This document shows, one piece after another, positions 46,205-59,300 of a stretch of 64,000 nt of DNA. The notes beneath the pieces were generated by a model. The model searched no databases and had not been told where the DNA came from. It saw only the letters and a list, made by a program, of their open reading frames with translations. Numbering within the stretch: the first letter of the stretch is position 1; each line of letters opens with the position of its first letter. Made by a program: the position numbers and the translations under genes. This stretch comes from Symbiodinium natans (Eukaryota > Sar > Dinophyceae > Suessiales > Symbiodiniaceae), in NCBI GenBank assembly GCA_905221605.1, contig CAJNDS010002124.1, positions 1-64,000 on the forward strand. The letters run 5' to 3'.

Positions 46205-48320
46205 CGCATGCCGAACCAACAGAACCAACAGAACCAACAGAACCAACAGAACCAACAGAACCAACAGAACCAACAGAACCAACAGAACCAACAGAACCAA
46301 CAGAACCAACAGAACCAACAGAACCAACAGAACCAACAGAACCAACAGAACCAACAGAGCCAACAGAACCAACAGAGCCAACAGAGCCAACAGAGCCAAC
46401 AGAGCCAACAGAGCCAACAGAGCCAACAGAGCCAACAGAGCCAACAGAGCCAACAGAGCCAACAGAGCCAACAGAGCCAACAGAGCCAACAGAGCCAACA
46501 GAGCCAACAGAGCCAACAGAACAGAGCCAACAGAGCCAACAGAGCCAACAGAGCCAACAGAGCCAACAGAGCCAACAGAGCCAACAGAGCCAACAGAGCC
46601 AACAGAGCCAACAGAGCCAACAGAGCCAACAGAGCCAACAGAGCCAACAGAGCCAACAGAGCCAACAGAGCCAGAGCAGAGCCAACAGAGCCAACAGAGC
46701 CAACAGAGCCAACAGAGCCAACAGAGCCAACAGAGCCAACAGAGAGCCAACAGAGAGCCAACAGAGCCAACAGAGCCAACAGAGCCAACAGAGCCAACAG
46801 AGCCAACAGAGCCAACAGAGCCAACAGAGCCAACAGAGCCAACAGAGCCAACAGAGCCAACAGAGCCAACAGAGCCAACAGAGCCAACAGAGCCAACAGA
46901 GCCAACAGAGCCAACAGAGCCAACAGAGCCAACAGAGCCAACAGAGCCAACAGAGCCAACAGAGCCAACAGAGCCAACAGAGCCAACAGAGCCAACAGAG
47001 CCAACAGAGCCAACAGAGCCAGAGCCAGAGAGCCAACAGAGCCAGCAGAGCCAGCAGAGCCAGCAGAGCCAGCAGAGCCAGCAGAGCCAGCAGAGCCAGC
47101 AGAGCCAAGAGCCAACAGAGCCAACAGAGCCAACAGAGCCAACAGAGCCAACAGAGCCAACAGAGCCAGAGCCAGAGCCAGCAGAGCCAGCAGAGCCAGC
47201 AGAGCCAGCAGAGCCAGCAGAGCCAGCAGAGCCAGCAGAGCCAGCAGAGCCAGCAGAGCCAGCAGAGCCAGCAGAGCCAGCAGAGCCAGCAGAGCCAGCA
47301 GAGCCAGCAGAGCCAGAGCCAACAGAGCCAACAGAGCCAACAGAGCCAGAGCCAACAGAGCCAACAGAGCCAACAGAGCCAACAGAGCCAACAGAGCCAA
47401 CAGAGCCAACAGAGCCAACCAGAGAGCCAACAGAGCCAAGAGCCAGCAGAGCCAGCAGAGCCAGCAGAGCCAGCAGAGCCAGCAGAGCCAGCAGAGCCAG
47501 CAGAGCCAGCAGAGCCAGCAGAGCCAGCAGAGCCAGCAGAGCCAGCAGAGCCAGCAGAGCCAGCAGAGCCAGCAGAGCCAGCAGAGCCAGCAGAGCCAGC
47601 AGAGCCAGCAGAGCCAGCAGAGCCAGAGCCAACAGAGCCAACAGAGCCAACAGAGCCAACAGAGCCAACAGAGCCAACAGAGCCAACAGAGCCAACAGAG
47701 CCAACAGAGCCAACAGAGCCAACAGAGCCAACAGAGCCAACAGAGCCAGAGCCAACAGAGCCAACAGAGCCAACAGAGCCAACAGAGCCAACAGAGCCAA
47801 CAGAGCCAACAGAGCCAACAGAGCCAACAGAGCCAACAGAGCCAACAGAACCAACAGAGCCAACAGAGCCAACAGAGCCAACAGAGCCAACAGAGCCAAC
47901 AGAGCCAACAGAGCCAACAGAGCCAACAGAGCCAACAGAGCCAACAGAGCCAACAGAGCCAACAGAGCCAACAGAGCCAACAGAGCCAACAGAGCCAACA
48001 GAGCCAACAGAGCCAACAGAGCCAACAGCCAACAGAGCCAACAGAGCCAACAGAGCCAACAGAGCCAACAGAGCCAACAGAGCCAACAGAGCCAACAGAG
48101 CCAACAGAGCCAACAGAGCCAACAGAGCCAACAGAGCCAACAGAGCCAACAGAGCCAACAGAGCCAACAGAGCCAACAGAGCCAACAGAACCAACAGAAC
48201 CAACAGAACCAACAGAACCAACAGAACCAACAGAACCAACAGAACCAAACAGAACCAAACAGAACCAAACAGAACCAACAGAACCAACAGAACCAACAGA
48301 ACCAACAGAACCAACACCCC
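46205..48320. repeat. 2.1-kb 9-bp minisatellite (CAACAGAGC) with variant blocks
   Basis: About 230 units of a 9-bp repeat. Three variants form blocks in this order: CAACAGAAC (46205-46364), CAACAGAGC (to ~47040), CAGCAGAGC (to ~47107), CAACAGAGC (to ~47166), CAGCAGAGC (to ~47311), CAACAGAGC (to ~47440), CAGCAGAGC (to ~47625), CAACAGAGC (to ~48185), and CAACAGAAC again to the end. Short 3- or 6-bp insertions occur at several block edges. No unit frame contains a stop, so both strands are open for over 700 codons in several frames. I see no splice-supported gene feeding into it. Confidence 0.95.
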
Positions 48321-48329
48321 AAACCTGGA

Positions 48330-51300
48330 CTTCCATTCCTTATCATTCCTTCGACAGTCACAGGGCGCCGCAGAGTTCGACCAGTCCTGTGCCTGAAAGA
48401 CTTCGCATCGCACGGTGCGTGGCTTCGGCTCAATTCTCTCAATGAACAGGAGTACAGTACAAAGACACTTCATAGTCTATCGTCTAGCCATTAGTCTAGG
48501 TCCTTGTCAGCTCTCATATGTTCTACCAGTTCATTGGGTTATGCTTTGGAACTTAACTTTCCCAAGCCCGAACACATTCAAAGACACGGAGATGATGTGA
48601 AGAAACTTCTCCAACACAAGCAAGATGTTGTGCTTGAAGTTCGATTGCCTCAATGCCGCGTAGCACCTAACTAGCCTAACACTAAGGCAGCTTCACAGCA
48701 CCAGAGTTTACTTGGCGTTGTTTTTCAGATGCCATGTGTGATGTCCTCGGGCCACCCTCCTTCGTTTGTCCTTTCCAGCGCTACCATGTGTACAGGCGCG
48801 CACACACAATAAAATGCCCTTGGCTGCCGTCCTGGTGATGGCCAGAATGTGCTGACGGAGAGTGGGAATGAAGAAGACGTCTTCGCAAGTAGCTTCCCAC
48901 CTTGTCGAGATCTTCGTGCATCGTATGTACATGCAGGAGCAAGAGCGCAGTTTTCGTCTTCGGAATTGACAAGGCAGATCCAAGTGTTGTGCTGGTCGTA
49001 TTTACAGCTTCGCCGTTTCTTTTTCATGAATACCGAATGCGGCCTGATTCCCGACATCGCCCTCCAGTCCCGTTTGCGTGATGCATGTTGTGATGACGGA
49101 GGTTCTCGGCATGAGGCTTGACATCCGGGTTTTAACTGTCACGAGTTCCGTTCGAAACCCATTGCAAGTTACGAGTATCCCTAAATCAGGATTTTGGGGT
49201 TCGGGGATGGCTGGGGCTGGACAGGCCTCAAACAAATGCAATGGAGCACTCGGATCCTCGGACACAGGGTGTTACTGTATGTTATGAAATCTCATTATCA
49301 GGTATCTCTTAACAAGTTCGCGTGAGGTAAGCTTACGTGCAAGGACAGGATCAGGGATGTAGAAAGGTTCTTCGATGACAGTCCCCCTATTCTCCTCATG
49401 TTTGACTTGACTGCTACCTACAGCACTGACAGTTTTGGAAAAACAACAAGCAATCTCGCCCTGACTTTGTTTAAATGTTGAAGCCCACAGGTGATCAGAA
49501 TGAAGCAACAAGCCGATCCCGAAGTGCTGATGGCACCCTGATCCAACATCTGAGGGGCGGCGAAAGACAGCGAGACCCAATAACTTCCCCAAAGCATCCC
49601 AGTGTCCCCAGTCCTTTGCAACAAACTTTTTCATTCTTACCAAAAGAGGAACGAGTCACGACAGCCGGGGGCTGCCTTGGAACCCACACCGATTTCGCCT
49701 CCCAACCAACAAAGTCCAAAGCTTGCAGGCCCAGAACACCCAAGTGACACATCCGGGACTGAGTCTTGTTGGTTGAGTGTGAAATGCAGAAAACTTGGCT
49801 GCGGTTCTCAAACCGGGATGGAGTCTCGGAAGCCCTGAAACCGCTGTGGGCGTAAGGGGCTTTCGGGGCTCTCACTTGGGGGGCAAAAAGCCCAATTGCG
49901 AGAGCCCCAATCCCTGATGCCCACTCGACACCTTAGATGTCAAAACCCAAATTCCTCTCGCATGAGTTGCATCCAGACGTGTTTAGTCACAAAAGGTACA
50001 AGTGAAAAAGGCACAGATCACTCAAGCTCATGAGAAACCAACATAACATGAGGGGATGGACCAGGGAATGTGGTTCGGTGGGGTGGCTGCTCCGGCCAGA
50101 CAGCTGTATTGTCTGCATCCGCTAGGCAAGTGCACAGCGCATGCCACTGCAAGATCCTGCTCGCCAACCGCACAATGAAAAAAACAACAACAACCTCCCG
50201 CTCAGCATGGTGCTGGATCACAGGTACAGAAGGAGTATAGCTGCTTACAGATCCCCAAGCAGGAGGCCTCGGCCACCACGTTGGATATCACGGCATGTCA
50301 CGGCGCACGGCTTTCTGCATCCAGGACTCGAACTCGACACTGGAGCTTCGTGAAGGTCTTGGCATGTCTTGGCATGTCTTGGCATTCAGAGACCGAGACC
50401 GGCTGCGCAGTGGCATCAGAACACGTGCAGGAGAAGAACGCCATGAGCTTGCAGGTTTACAAGCCCGAGTCGCTGACTTGAGGCCATGCAGTTAGTATAG
50501 TTGGTAGATGTTGAGAGAGTTGCAACGACACGAGCGTACATGAATAAGTAACAAGTTGCCGTAGGTTTAGTTTGCCTTTGGATGAAGCCGTTTCACATAG
50601 TTTCGCATATGTTTCGTTTGTGGAGATCTAGGTTTGCATAAGCTTGCACCTTGGAGCTAGGTTCGTGATGCATGAATCCATGGTGCAAGCTAATATTGCG
50701 CAAACAGTTGTGACACCATAAGGGGTCCGAACATGCAGAATAAGCGAGGGGGCCCTGCCTTTTTCTCGAAGCCTGCTGTCTTCTTGGACGAAAAATCGCG
50801 CTCTCGCCTAGGCCTTGGTGCGGGAGCGCGCGTGCGCGCGCGCTCACGCTTGCTGTCCTCGAAACAGCCATCGCTTCTTTGCTTCTGTGTTCGCGAAGGC
50901 ACAGAGCAGACAATAGTCGAAGAGAGGGGGTTGCAATCCGTAAAAGGAAAAGTTGCACTGACATCGATTGGTCCTGCTCCAGCACAGAGAACCTCGTCTC
51001 TTTCAAACGCCTTCTACGCTTCAACCCATCGCGATTCTCGCGCCTCAGCAAGTGTGTTGGCCGTCGGTCTTTCTTGGGCTGTTAGCCGGCTTCATGGCTT
51101 CGCATTGGCACGTGGAGGCGACCTCGCCTTAATGAGCCTGCGGCTCTCAGCCTTTGAGGCCGAGGTGCACGGCATATTGCACGGCCGTGTTTTGTGGATC
51201 GCGGTGGAGATAGGGCCAGCAGATCGGGGTTGCCGCCGTCGGCCGGGAGATTGCATCGTTTTTGCCCAGGGCCACCCACGGAAGGCCAATCGGCTTCTTT

Positions 51301-51640
51301 GGGGCTCGCTACTGGGTTGTGACTAAAGACTTTTTTTGGGGTGGGTTGTAGACCCTGTGCGTGTCGTGTCGCGAGTTGGTGGCTGCAAAGCTTTGGTCGC
51401 CCTGGCGTCTGGGGAGGACAATCGAGGACATCTCCGCCGTCTATAGAGCTGGAGGAATCGCAGCTTCTATATGCCCGTTGCACCTTTCGGGGGTCGGCAT
51501 GTGTCGCTTCGGCAGAGCGTTCAAACACGCCGTGTGGGGGCAGGGTCAAGAAAACATCACGTTAAGCGTCAAGTAAACATCACGTTAAGACTTCAGTGTG
51601 CATCCATCCCCAGTTGAGCCTCTCCCAGACTATCCGCTAT
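48330..51640. other. Unassigned DNA
   Basis: No recognised gene. Small structures include an imperfect hairpin at about 49868-49910 (arms GGGGCTCTC / GAGAGCCCC) and a 10-bp TCTTGGCATG tandem at about 50357-50388. An open + frame at 50733-51326 (197 codons) overlaps a long minus frame and shows no domain. Confidence 0.35.
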
Positions 51641-51649
51641 GCAATTTTG

Positions 51650-52510
51650 GGGGCCGCAACCCCTAAACAACCCCTAAGCCCTCAACACCTAAATTGTCTG
51701 GGCCTTGCAGCCCCAAAAACACAACCTAAACCCTAAACCTATATGTTTGGTTTATACGAGCAAACCCTGAGGAGTACCGAAGACTGTCCCTAAACCCTGA
51801 ACCCCAAACCCTGAACCCCTAAACCCTAAACTGTCCTAGACACTGAAGGCCAAGCCCTAAAAACCCTAAACAGCCCCTAAACTCCAAACACCTCAATTGT
51901 CTGGGCCTTGCAGCCCACAAGAAACCCAGAACCAGTCCCGAAACCCCTAAACCTCGAAACCCTAAACCCTGAAAGTGTCATGTTTTGTAAAAGAACAAGC
52001 AAACCCTGAGGAGTACGAAAGAATGTCCTCAATCCTAAAAACCGCAAACAGCCCTAAACCCCTAAACCCAAAATCCTAAACACCTCAACCCTAAACCCTG
52101 ACAGTGTCTTTTTTTTGACAATCAAACCCTAAGGAGCACAAAAAACTGTCCTAAACCCTAACAGGCCTTAAGCCCTAAATACCTAAATTGTCTTTTTGGG
52201 TACGAATAATTGTCCTAAGCCCTGAACCCCAAGCCCTCGGCCCCTACACAGCCCGCCGAAACCCTCAGCCCCTAAACCCTAAACATATTCTTTTAACGAG
52301 CAAACCCGAAGAAGTGCGAAAAGCTGTCCCTAAACCCTTAATCACAAGCCGTAAACCCTAAACCCTGAAAGTGTCTCTTTTTCCTTTTGTTCAGGCAAAC
52401 CCGAAGAAATACGAAAAACTGTCCTAAACCCTGAACTCAAGCCCTGAACCCCTAAACTGCCCCTAAAAACCTAAATTGTCTAGGCCTTGCAGCCCCAAGA
52501 ATAAACCCCT
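51650..52510. repeat. Degenerate telomere-type (CCCTAAA) block with higher-order units
   Basis: Dozens of CCCTAAA, CCCTGAA and CCCCTAA strings fill this stretch. They are the reverse complement of the TTTAGGG telomere repeat used by plants and dinoflagellates. They are embedded in a longer unit with two recurring anchors. One is GCAAACCCTGAGGAGTAC followed by GAA..CTGTCC, near 51761, 52000, 52123, 52299 and 52393. The other is AATTGTCTGGGCCTTGCAGC, near 51680, 51894, 52187 (partial) and 52475. It is internal to the window and not a chromosome end. Confidence 0.8.
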
Positions 52511-53300
52511 CGAAACCAAAGCTGCACAGGAAACCGAATGAGTGGGTCAAAATAAGGGTAAAATAAGCAACCAAATGCAAACACGGAAGACAATTAAAAT
52601 AAAACATCCATTTGTGCAAAACAAAAATATAAAACACAAAAACATGGGAAGACATTCAAGAAACGAAGTCCAAAACAATGGGGTTGCAAAAGGGAGGGCG
52701 CACACTGAAGTCTTAACACGGTGTTTTTCTCGACACGCGGGGTGTCGAAAAAGCATTCATGTTAAGTAAGACGAGTGTGCGCATCCCAGGGTGCAGACTC
52801 GACAGAGAACCCGACATTACCCCCCCAAGGATACAGACTCGAGTGTTAGCGCGATGTTTTCTCGACCCTCCTTCCACGCCGTGTGTGTGTGCCTTCGCGC
52901 GAAGTGCAGCGCAGAACACCAAAAGAGCAGTAATAGCGATCGTGCAGTCATCTTTAATGTGTCACATGCTTCACTTCACTTTTGGGGTCAGTATCTGGTC
53001 ACGGTTTCTGGCCACCATCGTCGCTTCTTTTTACCCCCCGATTGGGTGTTGGATTGCAAGCCTCGGTTACCTTCCCTTGATTCTAGTCACATCCCTCCTG
53101 TCTGCTATTTATTGTACGCTACAAGACCCTACACTCCACCAGTGGATGAATGGACACACAGTTGTGAGATGTTGTACGGCTGGCATTCGATAACGCAGGC
53201 AAAAGTACGGATTGGAGGAGGCGCTACGAAGTGGTCTTGAAACCGAGTTAATATTCAAGCTTGCTGTTGGCACGGTCGCTGCTCTCTTGCTGCCATTTGC
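52511..53300. other. Unassigned DNA upstream of the SAC gene
   Basis: Contains two near-copies of a CGACACGCGGGGTG-type motif around 52730 and nothing else recognisable. N-terminal exons of the SAC protein would be expected here but could not be identified. Confidence 0.3.
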
Positions 53301-53309
53301 CGTCGCAAG

Positions 53310-56300
53310 GTTGCTTTGAAGGCTTCCGGTCTAGTTGGCTTCATCCGCTTCCTTTGTGGGTCTGCCCCTCTCCAGACTTCAGACTTCGTAGGCTACCAGT
53401 CTTGCAAGATCTTGCGAGTGTTCGCAGCGCCCACATGTCGCGTTGTGAGCGAACAGAGGCACTACCTCATACTTATCAAGACACACAAGAAGGCAAGTTC
53501 GGCATGTTCAACGTTTCACACCAATGCACTTGCTGACAACCTTGGTGGCAGGTGGGCAAAATCGGCCGCAGCCTGATTTTCTGAGGCTGGTGCTGGTAGC
53601 TCTACCGGAAATTTTGTGCCAACCGTGCAGAACTGTGCACCCTTGACTTGCTATATGATCTATATGCCATCTATGCCTTGCCCGGCAGACAACCTGCTGA
53701 CTCTCAATACATGCAAGTTTGGCATGCTATCGGCCGCATTAAGCTGCATTCGCTGGAGGCTGTAGACGTGTTCCGCGCGCGGTATCGATGACCGATGAAC
53801 TGTTAACAGAGCGCTTGGCAAAGCACTTATGCCGACATCATCGGAACTCCAATCGCTCGCTATCTCGATCACACAGGAATTTGGGGTTTCATTTCATGGC
53901 TTTTTGATGCATCGGGAAACGCTGGGATTCTACAGACCGAGATTTTTGTTCGAGCGACTAGAGCACGTCTTCTTTACGTGCATTCAGGTTGGCACGTCAT
54001 TCTGCCGCGCCTGGAGTTTGCCTTTCAAGAAAACACGGATTCCGCCGAGGGAGCAATGGCACCACAACGCCAAGGTAGCCTCTTTGTTTGCCCTACGGAA
54101 ATCATTCTTGCTTTTCTGGGTCGGCGACCCGTGTTCATGTTTTTCTCGACAAGCGGGAAGACTCAAACGCCGTGAACGCAGCCGTTCATCCCATCATGAG
54201 GCCAATCAGATGCAAAATCGCAAAGTGACCGGCCAAACATAAGACATAAGACAAGGATCTTCTAGTATCCAGACAGAGAAACGCCTCCCAGCAAAATATT
54301 AAAAAACCAGAGCGGCAGACAAGCATATTACTGTCGCACCAGATGACCTTAGGTCGTCACCATGTGCTGTCGATTGAGTCGACAACCTTGGTGCCGCTCT
54401 TTGGTGATTCAAGCAAGAGGCGCTGTTCGAAACTAGCCGATTCATCTTATCGACCACGCCTAGCTTTGAGTCTGAGGGAGGAGAAGAATTTCAAGGACCA
54501 GCTCAACAACCTGAACCTCTCGAAGGAGACTGGCAGCCAAGATCTGTCCGGGTTGCTTGTTACATGCACCCTCTTCCTTCTAGCATCGTGTTGTTGCCGG
54601 CACCATGCAGGCTCAGAACCTAGACATCATGAGTACTCAGTGACGATGGAGGTAGCAAAGTGGTGGATGCATGGGGTTCAAGATGGTTCTAGTACCAGTT
54701 CACAGGGTTGGTCATTAAGTCATCCAAGCTTCGATGGAGACGTCGCATGAGTCCTTTGCTGCATTCGTGCAGGCGAGTGCATACTGTTCGCTTGAGTCAC
54801 GTCGGAGCCCACGACCGCCATCTGCTGACATCTCTTTGCCTTCCCCAGCACCACCGCCCACACGCTTAAATGGTGCAGTCCTGCTGACAATGACTTCGGA
54901 TGAAGGGCCGGCGTTTGCTCAAAAGCTGCATCGGGCACGTCTTGCATTGAAGGCAGCACGTATTTCGGAGGCCGAAGGAGAAGTCACTCAAAAAATCACT
55001 ACACGCAAGCAAATTTCGCGCCCATGGAGGGAAATCCCTCCGCAAGCGCCGAATTCAGGTTGGAAGCGCGTGCGCGGTGCTTTGATGGCCTTGCAAAGTG
55101 AGAAGATGTCTGATCTGGTCAAGCACCGGTCCCAGATCACCAGACAGGTGCGACATCGGATTGAGGCCTTCGACAAGCGGATGGCGCGGATGGCTTTGTC
55201 AAGCGGAAGAAACGTGGCCACCAGCGAGTCTGCGGAGAACCTCTCGACCGGCGATGCAGGCAAAGAGGAAGCACACGGAAGCACACGGAAGCACACGGAA
55301 GCTCATACTTGTGCCATGTGTAACAATACTCCGTGTTCGAGACATGGCGTGATGAGCGACGCATGTCATGAACGCAATTGAATGCTCACGTTGTGTTTCT
55401 CTCCAAGAGAAGCGGTCTCTCCAAGAGAAGCGGTGGCAGGGTGGCAAAGAGGTCAAGACAGGCTTGATTGTAGTGAAATCACTTCAACAGAGCGAGTCTA
55501 GAGTTTAGAGTTACGGTTTAAGGGATTAGGGGGGTTATAAGACAACTATGTGATGAAGGGCCCTGTCGATTGATGACCGTGTAAATGCAGCGTTATCTGC
55601 TTCTGGGCATCGGAATGTTCATCCAATGCCGGTGCACGTTCGCAGCGGGAAAGTCCATCAGATCTATTGGTCTACCGCTGAAGTGTTCACCGTGAAGCAG
55701 TGATACACGATAGCACGGAATGTGCAAACACTTTGCAAGACACGAATCTACAACCCATAGACCCCACAACCCCCAAACTGAACGCCGAAACATCCGAGAT
55801 CGTCGAAGCCCGCGCCTCATCAGGCGAGTCTCCGGCCAAGGCGATGCCGTGGGAACTCAAGAGCGGCATCCAGGACCCAAGGGAAGCGGAGGGTAGCCTG
55901 CAATATCAGGACGCTTGTACTGTGTCATGTATTCTCTCGTATCCGAAGTTGCACCGTTGATCCAGGATGCCAGAGGCTGCAATGGTGCGGACATCAGTAC
56001 TTGCTCTGAGGCCGCAGCAGGTTTGGGTGTGTAGCCAAACTTTAGGGACGTTAGGCTCGCAGCTTGTACGTGGGGCAATGCTTCGACGTAAGATTAGTAT
56101 CCGATGCGCGCTAGATCTTGCAGCAGCCTGTCTGTTCCCTTGTCACAGCCTTTGATCTCTTGGAAGGATGGTCCTCCGGATTACCACAACAAGCTCAAGG
56201 CTTTTTTCGAAGAGCACATGCGGTCTGACGAGGACTTCTATTATGTGTACCCGACTGTCGCATCGGTGATGTCTTGCGGTAGGTTTTGTCCCAGCATGTT

Positions 56301-59300
56301 CTTGATCGACGATGATTTCGAAGGCTGATTTCGCTTGCTATTCACGACTTGTTCCAGTCTGATTGGCGACACAGATCCATATCATTTGTTTATCGACTTC
56401 TCCGAAACTCTTGGCCCAACACTTCTTGATAGCATCTGAGCACACCCGTGTGAGTTTGTGTGATGAAGTCCCGATAAATGGCAAGAGCGGAGACATGCGA
56501 AAACGTTCATCTTTGAGTGTCTTCCTAAGGACATTCCGGGTGGTACGCAAGCACGTACGCTGTTTGGCAACAGCTGCTCACCCCTCCAAACCTCCAAGAG
56601 CAGACCCCGAAACGCTGTTCAGCTCGTCTCACCACTGCTCACCTGTTCTGGCACGATTTCAGTCAGCCTTTTTTCACACGGAGCACTACTGCTACGTATT
56701 TGACAAAGTCCATTAACTCGGATGCCTATGCTTGGCTCTGGGGTCCTAAATTCATCAAGGTTCTTAAGACCTTGCCGCTTGGGAGAACAGTGCGATCACC
56801 AGCAACGTAGGGACTCCGTGTACCCCTGAACCCCGGGCCCCTGCAAGAACTGTGCAAACAACGCAGTCGTACAAGAAGCTTTGAATGTCTCGTAATGCGT
56901 ATATGTGTGTGCAACGTGTGCAGGACGGAAGCAGTCCGGGCAGGACCCAGTCCATCGGTGCCGAGGACATGGCCTCGCTCGCCTCGTTAGGACCATCGGC
57001 ACCCCGGGCTCGGGGCAGCTTGAATGCCTTGAGTGCCCTGGGCGCCAAGAACGTGCTGAATGTAAACCTGGCCGATGCGGACACGTCGCTACTGATGTCC
57101 CGGCGCACGAATCGCGCACCTTGCTGACCTTGCTGGTTCGCGGGGCTGCTTGCGGCAACTGGCTGGACCCACTTTCCAGAATTAGGAGTGACAAAGTACG
57201 AGCCGTCAGATTGGCGCTGCTGTTGAAAACACCGTCAAGGAAACGGACGTACTTGTGTAGAGCTGCCTGACAAGGTGTACAGCTGTATAGTTTGCCTTGT
57301 GGCATGTTGCAATCGGCCAAAGGCGCTCCCACAGAATCCATATGCTAGTCACAATGCATCCTTGGATGTCTCCCGACCGTGTGTTAAGGGCAGTTCATGG
57401 CCATGCCATGCAGGATTTTTATTTCTCCTACTCCTACGAGCTCAGTCGCACGGTCCAGCAGAACCTGGCAGATGCCAAGTGCGCTGCACGAGGCAGCAGG
57501 AGTTCATTTCCGAGTTGAGGTTCATGTGCGTGTGGCTGTCGGAGGGGTTTGCGTGAATTTGTGTGTTGCGAGGCGAATGTTGTTTCTGATTGAGTTGCCA
57601 GTGATGTCAGGTCAGCTCAGACCGTTGTATGTGGAGAAGGACTTGCAGCATCTACCAGTGGGGAAAGAAGTTGAGTGAATGCATGATTGTGACAGTTGTG
57701 AGCCGTGAGCACCATGAAGCAGTTGAAGAACATGCAGCAAGGATGCCACAAAGCATCACAGGTTTGTGCCAGGGCCTGAGCACATCTGAGGCTCTGGAAG
57801 TTGAGATAGCATTAGCATTGCGGATCATTGCGGCTTAAGATGGAACCACCACCACATGATGCCCTTTTTCGCCAACGAACGATGGCAGCATTGGTGCCTT
57901 TCGATCATTCACGGCTTCTTCGCGTGCCGCCCTGAGACTTCTAGGCACGGTCGATGGCCTTCCAGGATTTAGCATCTGCGCTGAGGCATACGAAATGCTC
58001 CTCCTTTGGCTGGACCTTTGAAGTTGCACTGATTGCCAGGTGCTCTACCATGCTTTGTTACACATCTGATTCAGTCACGCATAGCAGACGTCGTGCGTCC
58101 ATTGAGCTCACCCTCCATGCTAACGTCAAGCTTGTGCTCAAGTTAGAGGCGCTCGCGATTCTATGCAGGAACGCGTGCTGCTGCCTCGCTTTTGGGGTTG
58201 CAAGGGTGTCATGTCCATGCAAGGGCAGCTTTTTCTGTAGTGCTTTGCACATCTTTGCACCTTCCTGTTACGCACTGCGACGCATACGATCTCAAGAAAG
58301 AAGCCTCATGCCCATCAACCACACAGGAGAATTGCATGCCATCGCAGAACTGGTTTTCAGAGACTCGAGGGAGGTCTCTTCAGGGGGAGAGGTGGCCGCG
58401 CGCCTTCAAAGGAGGACTCCATTTTTCCGACCTGTTCTCCCAAGATCCGGGGGGGTGGGCGAGCCTCAGAAGTGTGCAGACGAGAGCTCAATCGGTCGCT
58501 ACTCCTCCATGATCAAGGGAAACTGTTCCGTCCCTAGCTCGTCCCAAGCCATTCCTCGTTGAAGGGAGAGGCCGGGCTTGGTATGCTTATGCGTTGGTGT
58601 CTCCGAGCCAAGAGACACAAATGGTCACAAAGCTGCGTCCCTGTTTGTGCTCTCTTTTGGCGGTGCCAACTTGATGTGGAAGAAGACTTCAGCCGAGATT
58701 TGGCTGCTCTTTCTTAATGTGAAGCGTGTAAATCCTGGCCAGCTTCGCTTGAAAGATGATGTGGAGCTAGGGCATCGTTCTGGTTTCCTGGAGTGCAAAT
58801 TGGCAAAGGGGGGAACGGGGAGGTGCTCGCTAGGGGTGGGCTCTCTAGGGAGGGGATGAAAGGTGGGTAAACAGGGGGTCGGGGAACTCCGAGCCACATG
58901 GCTGGGGCTCAGACGAAGTGCGGCATGGAGCAATGCCGTTTTGAGCTTTAAAGAAGTTGGAAAGTTTGCCCACCCGGGTGCTGAGTGGAACACAGGCTAC
59001 CGAAAGCGTGGGCTGAATGTGGATGGCCAGGCCGGTATCGGCTCTTGATATGCCTTGCTTGGTCTGACCTGAAAACGTTGAGTTGTTTAAGTACCAAGGT
59101 CGGCAACGACGTTGAAACCGAACAGCTTCTTTGCGATGATTCTCTGCGTCATCTGTCTACTGGCCACGTCATGAGCTTCGTTCAGGCCACGTGTGCTTCC
59201 GAGGTTGTGTGGCACTGACATGTTCGTTAGTTGTGATCAAGTTAGTCTCTCGCGCAGATCCGCGGTAGCGTGCCGTTGTTTTGGTCGCAAGAAGCCACGG

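Noticed and set aside
46138-48494. Six overlapping ORFs of 720-830 codons with QQS, TEP, NRA, GSV, CWL and ALL repeats
   Set aside because: All arise from one 9-bp stop-free repeat. No unique domain, start context or splice-linked exon supports any of them.
50733-51326. 197-codon + strand ORF overlapping a 155-codon minus ORF
   Set aside because: Neither shows a domain, and composition is not clearly coding.
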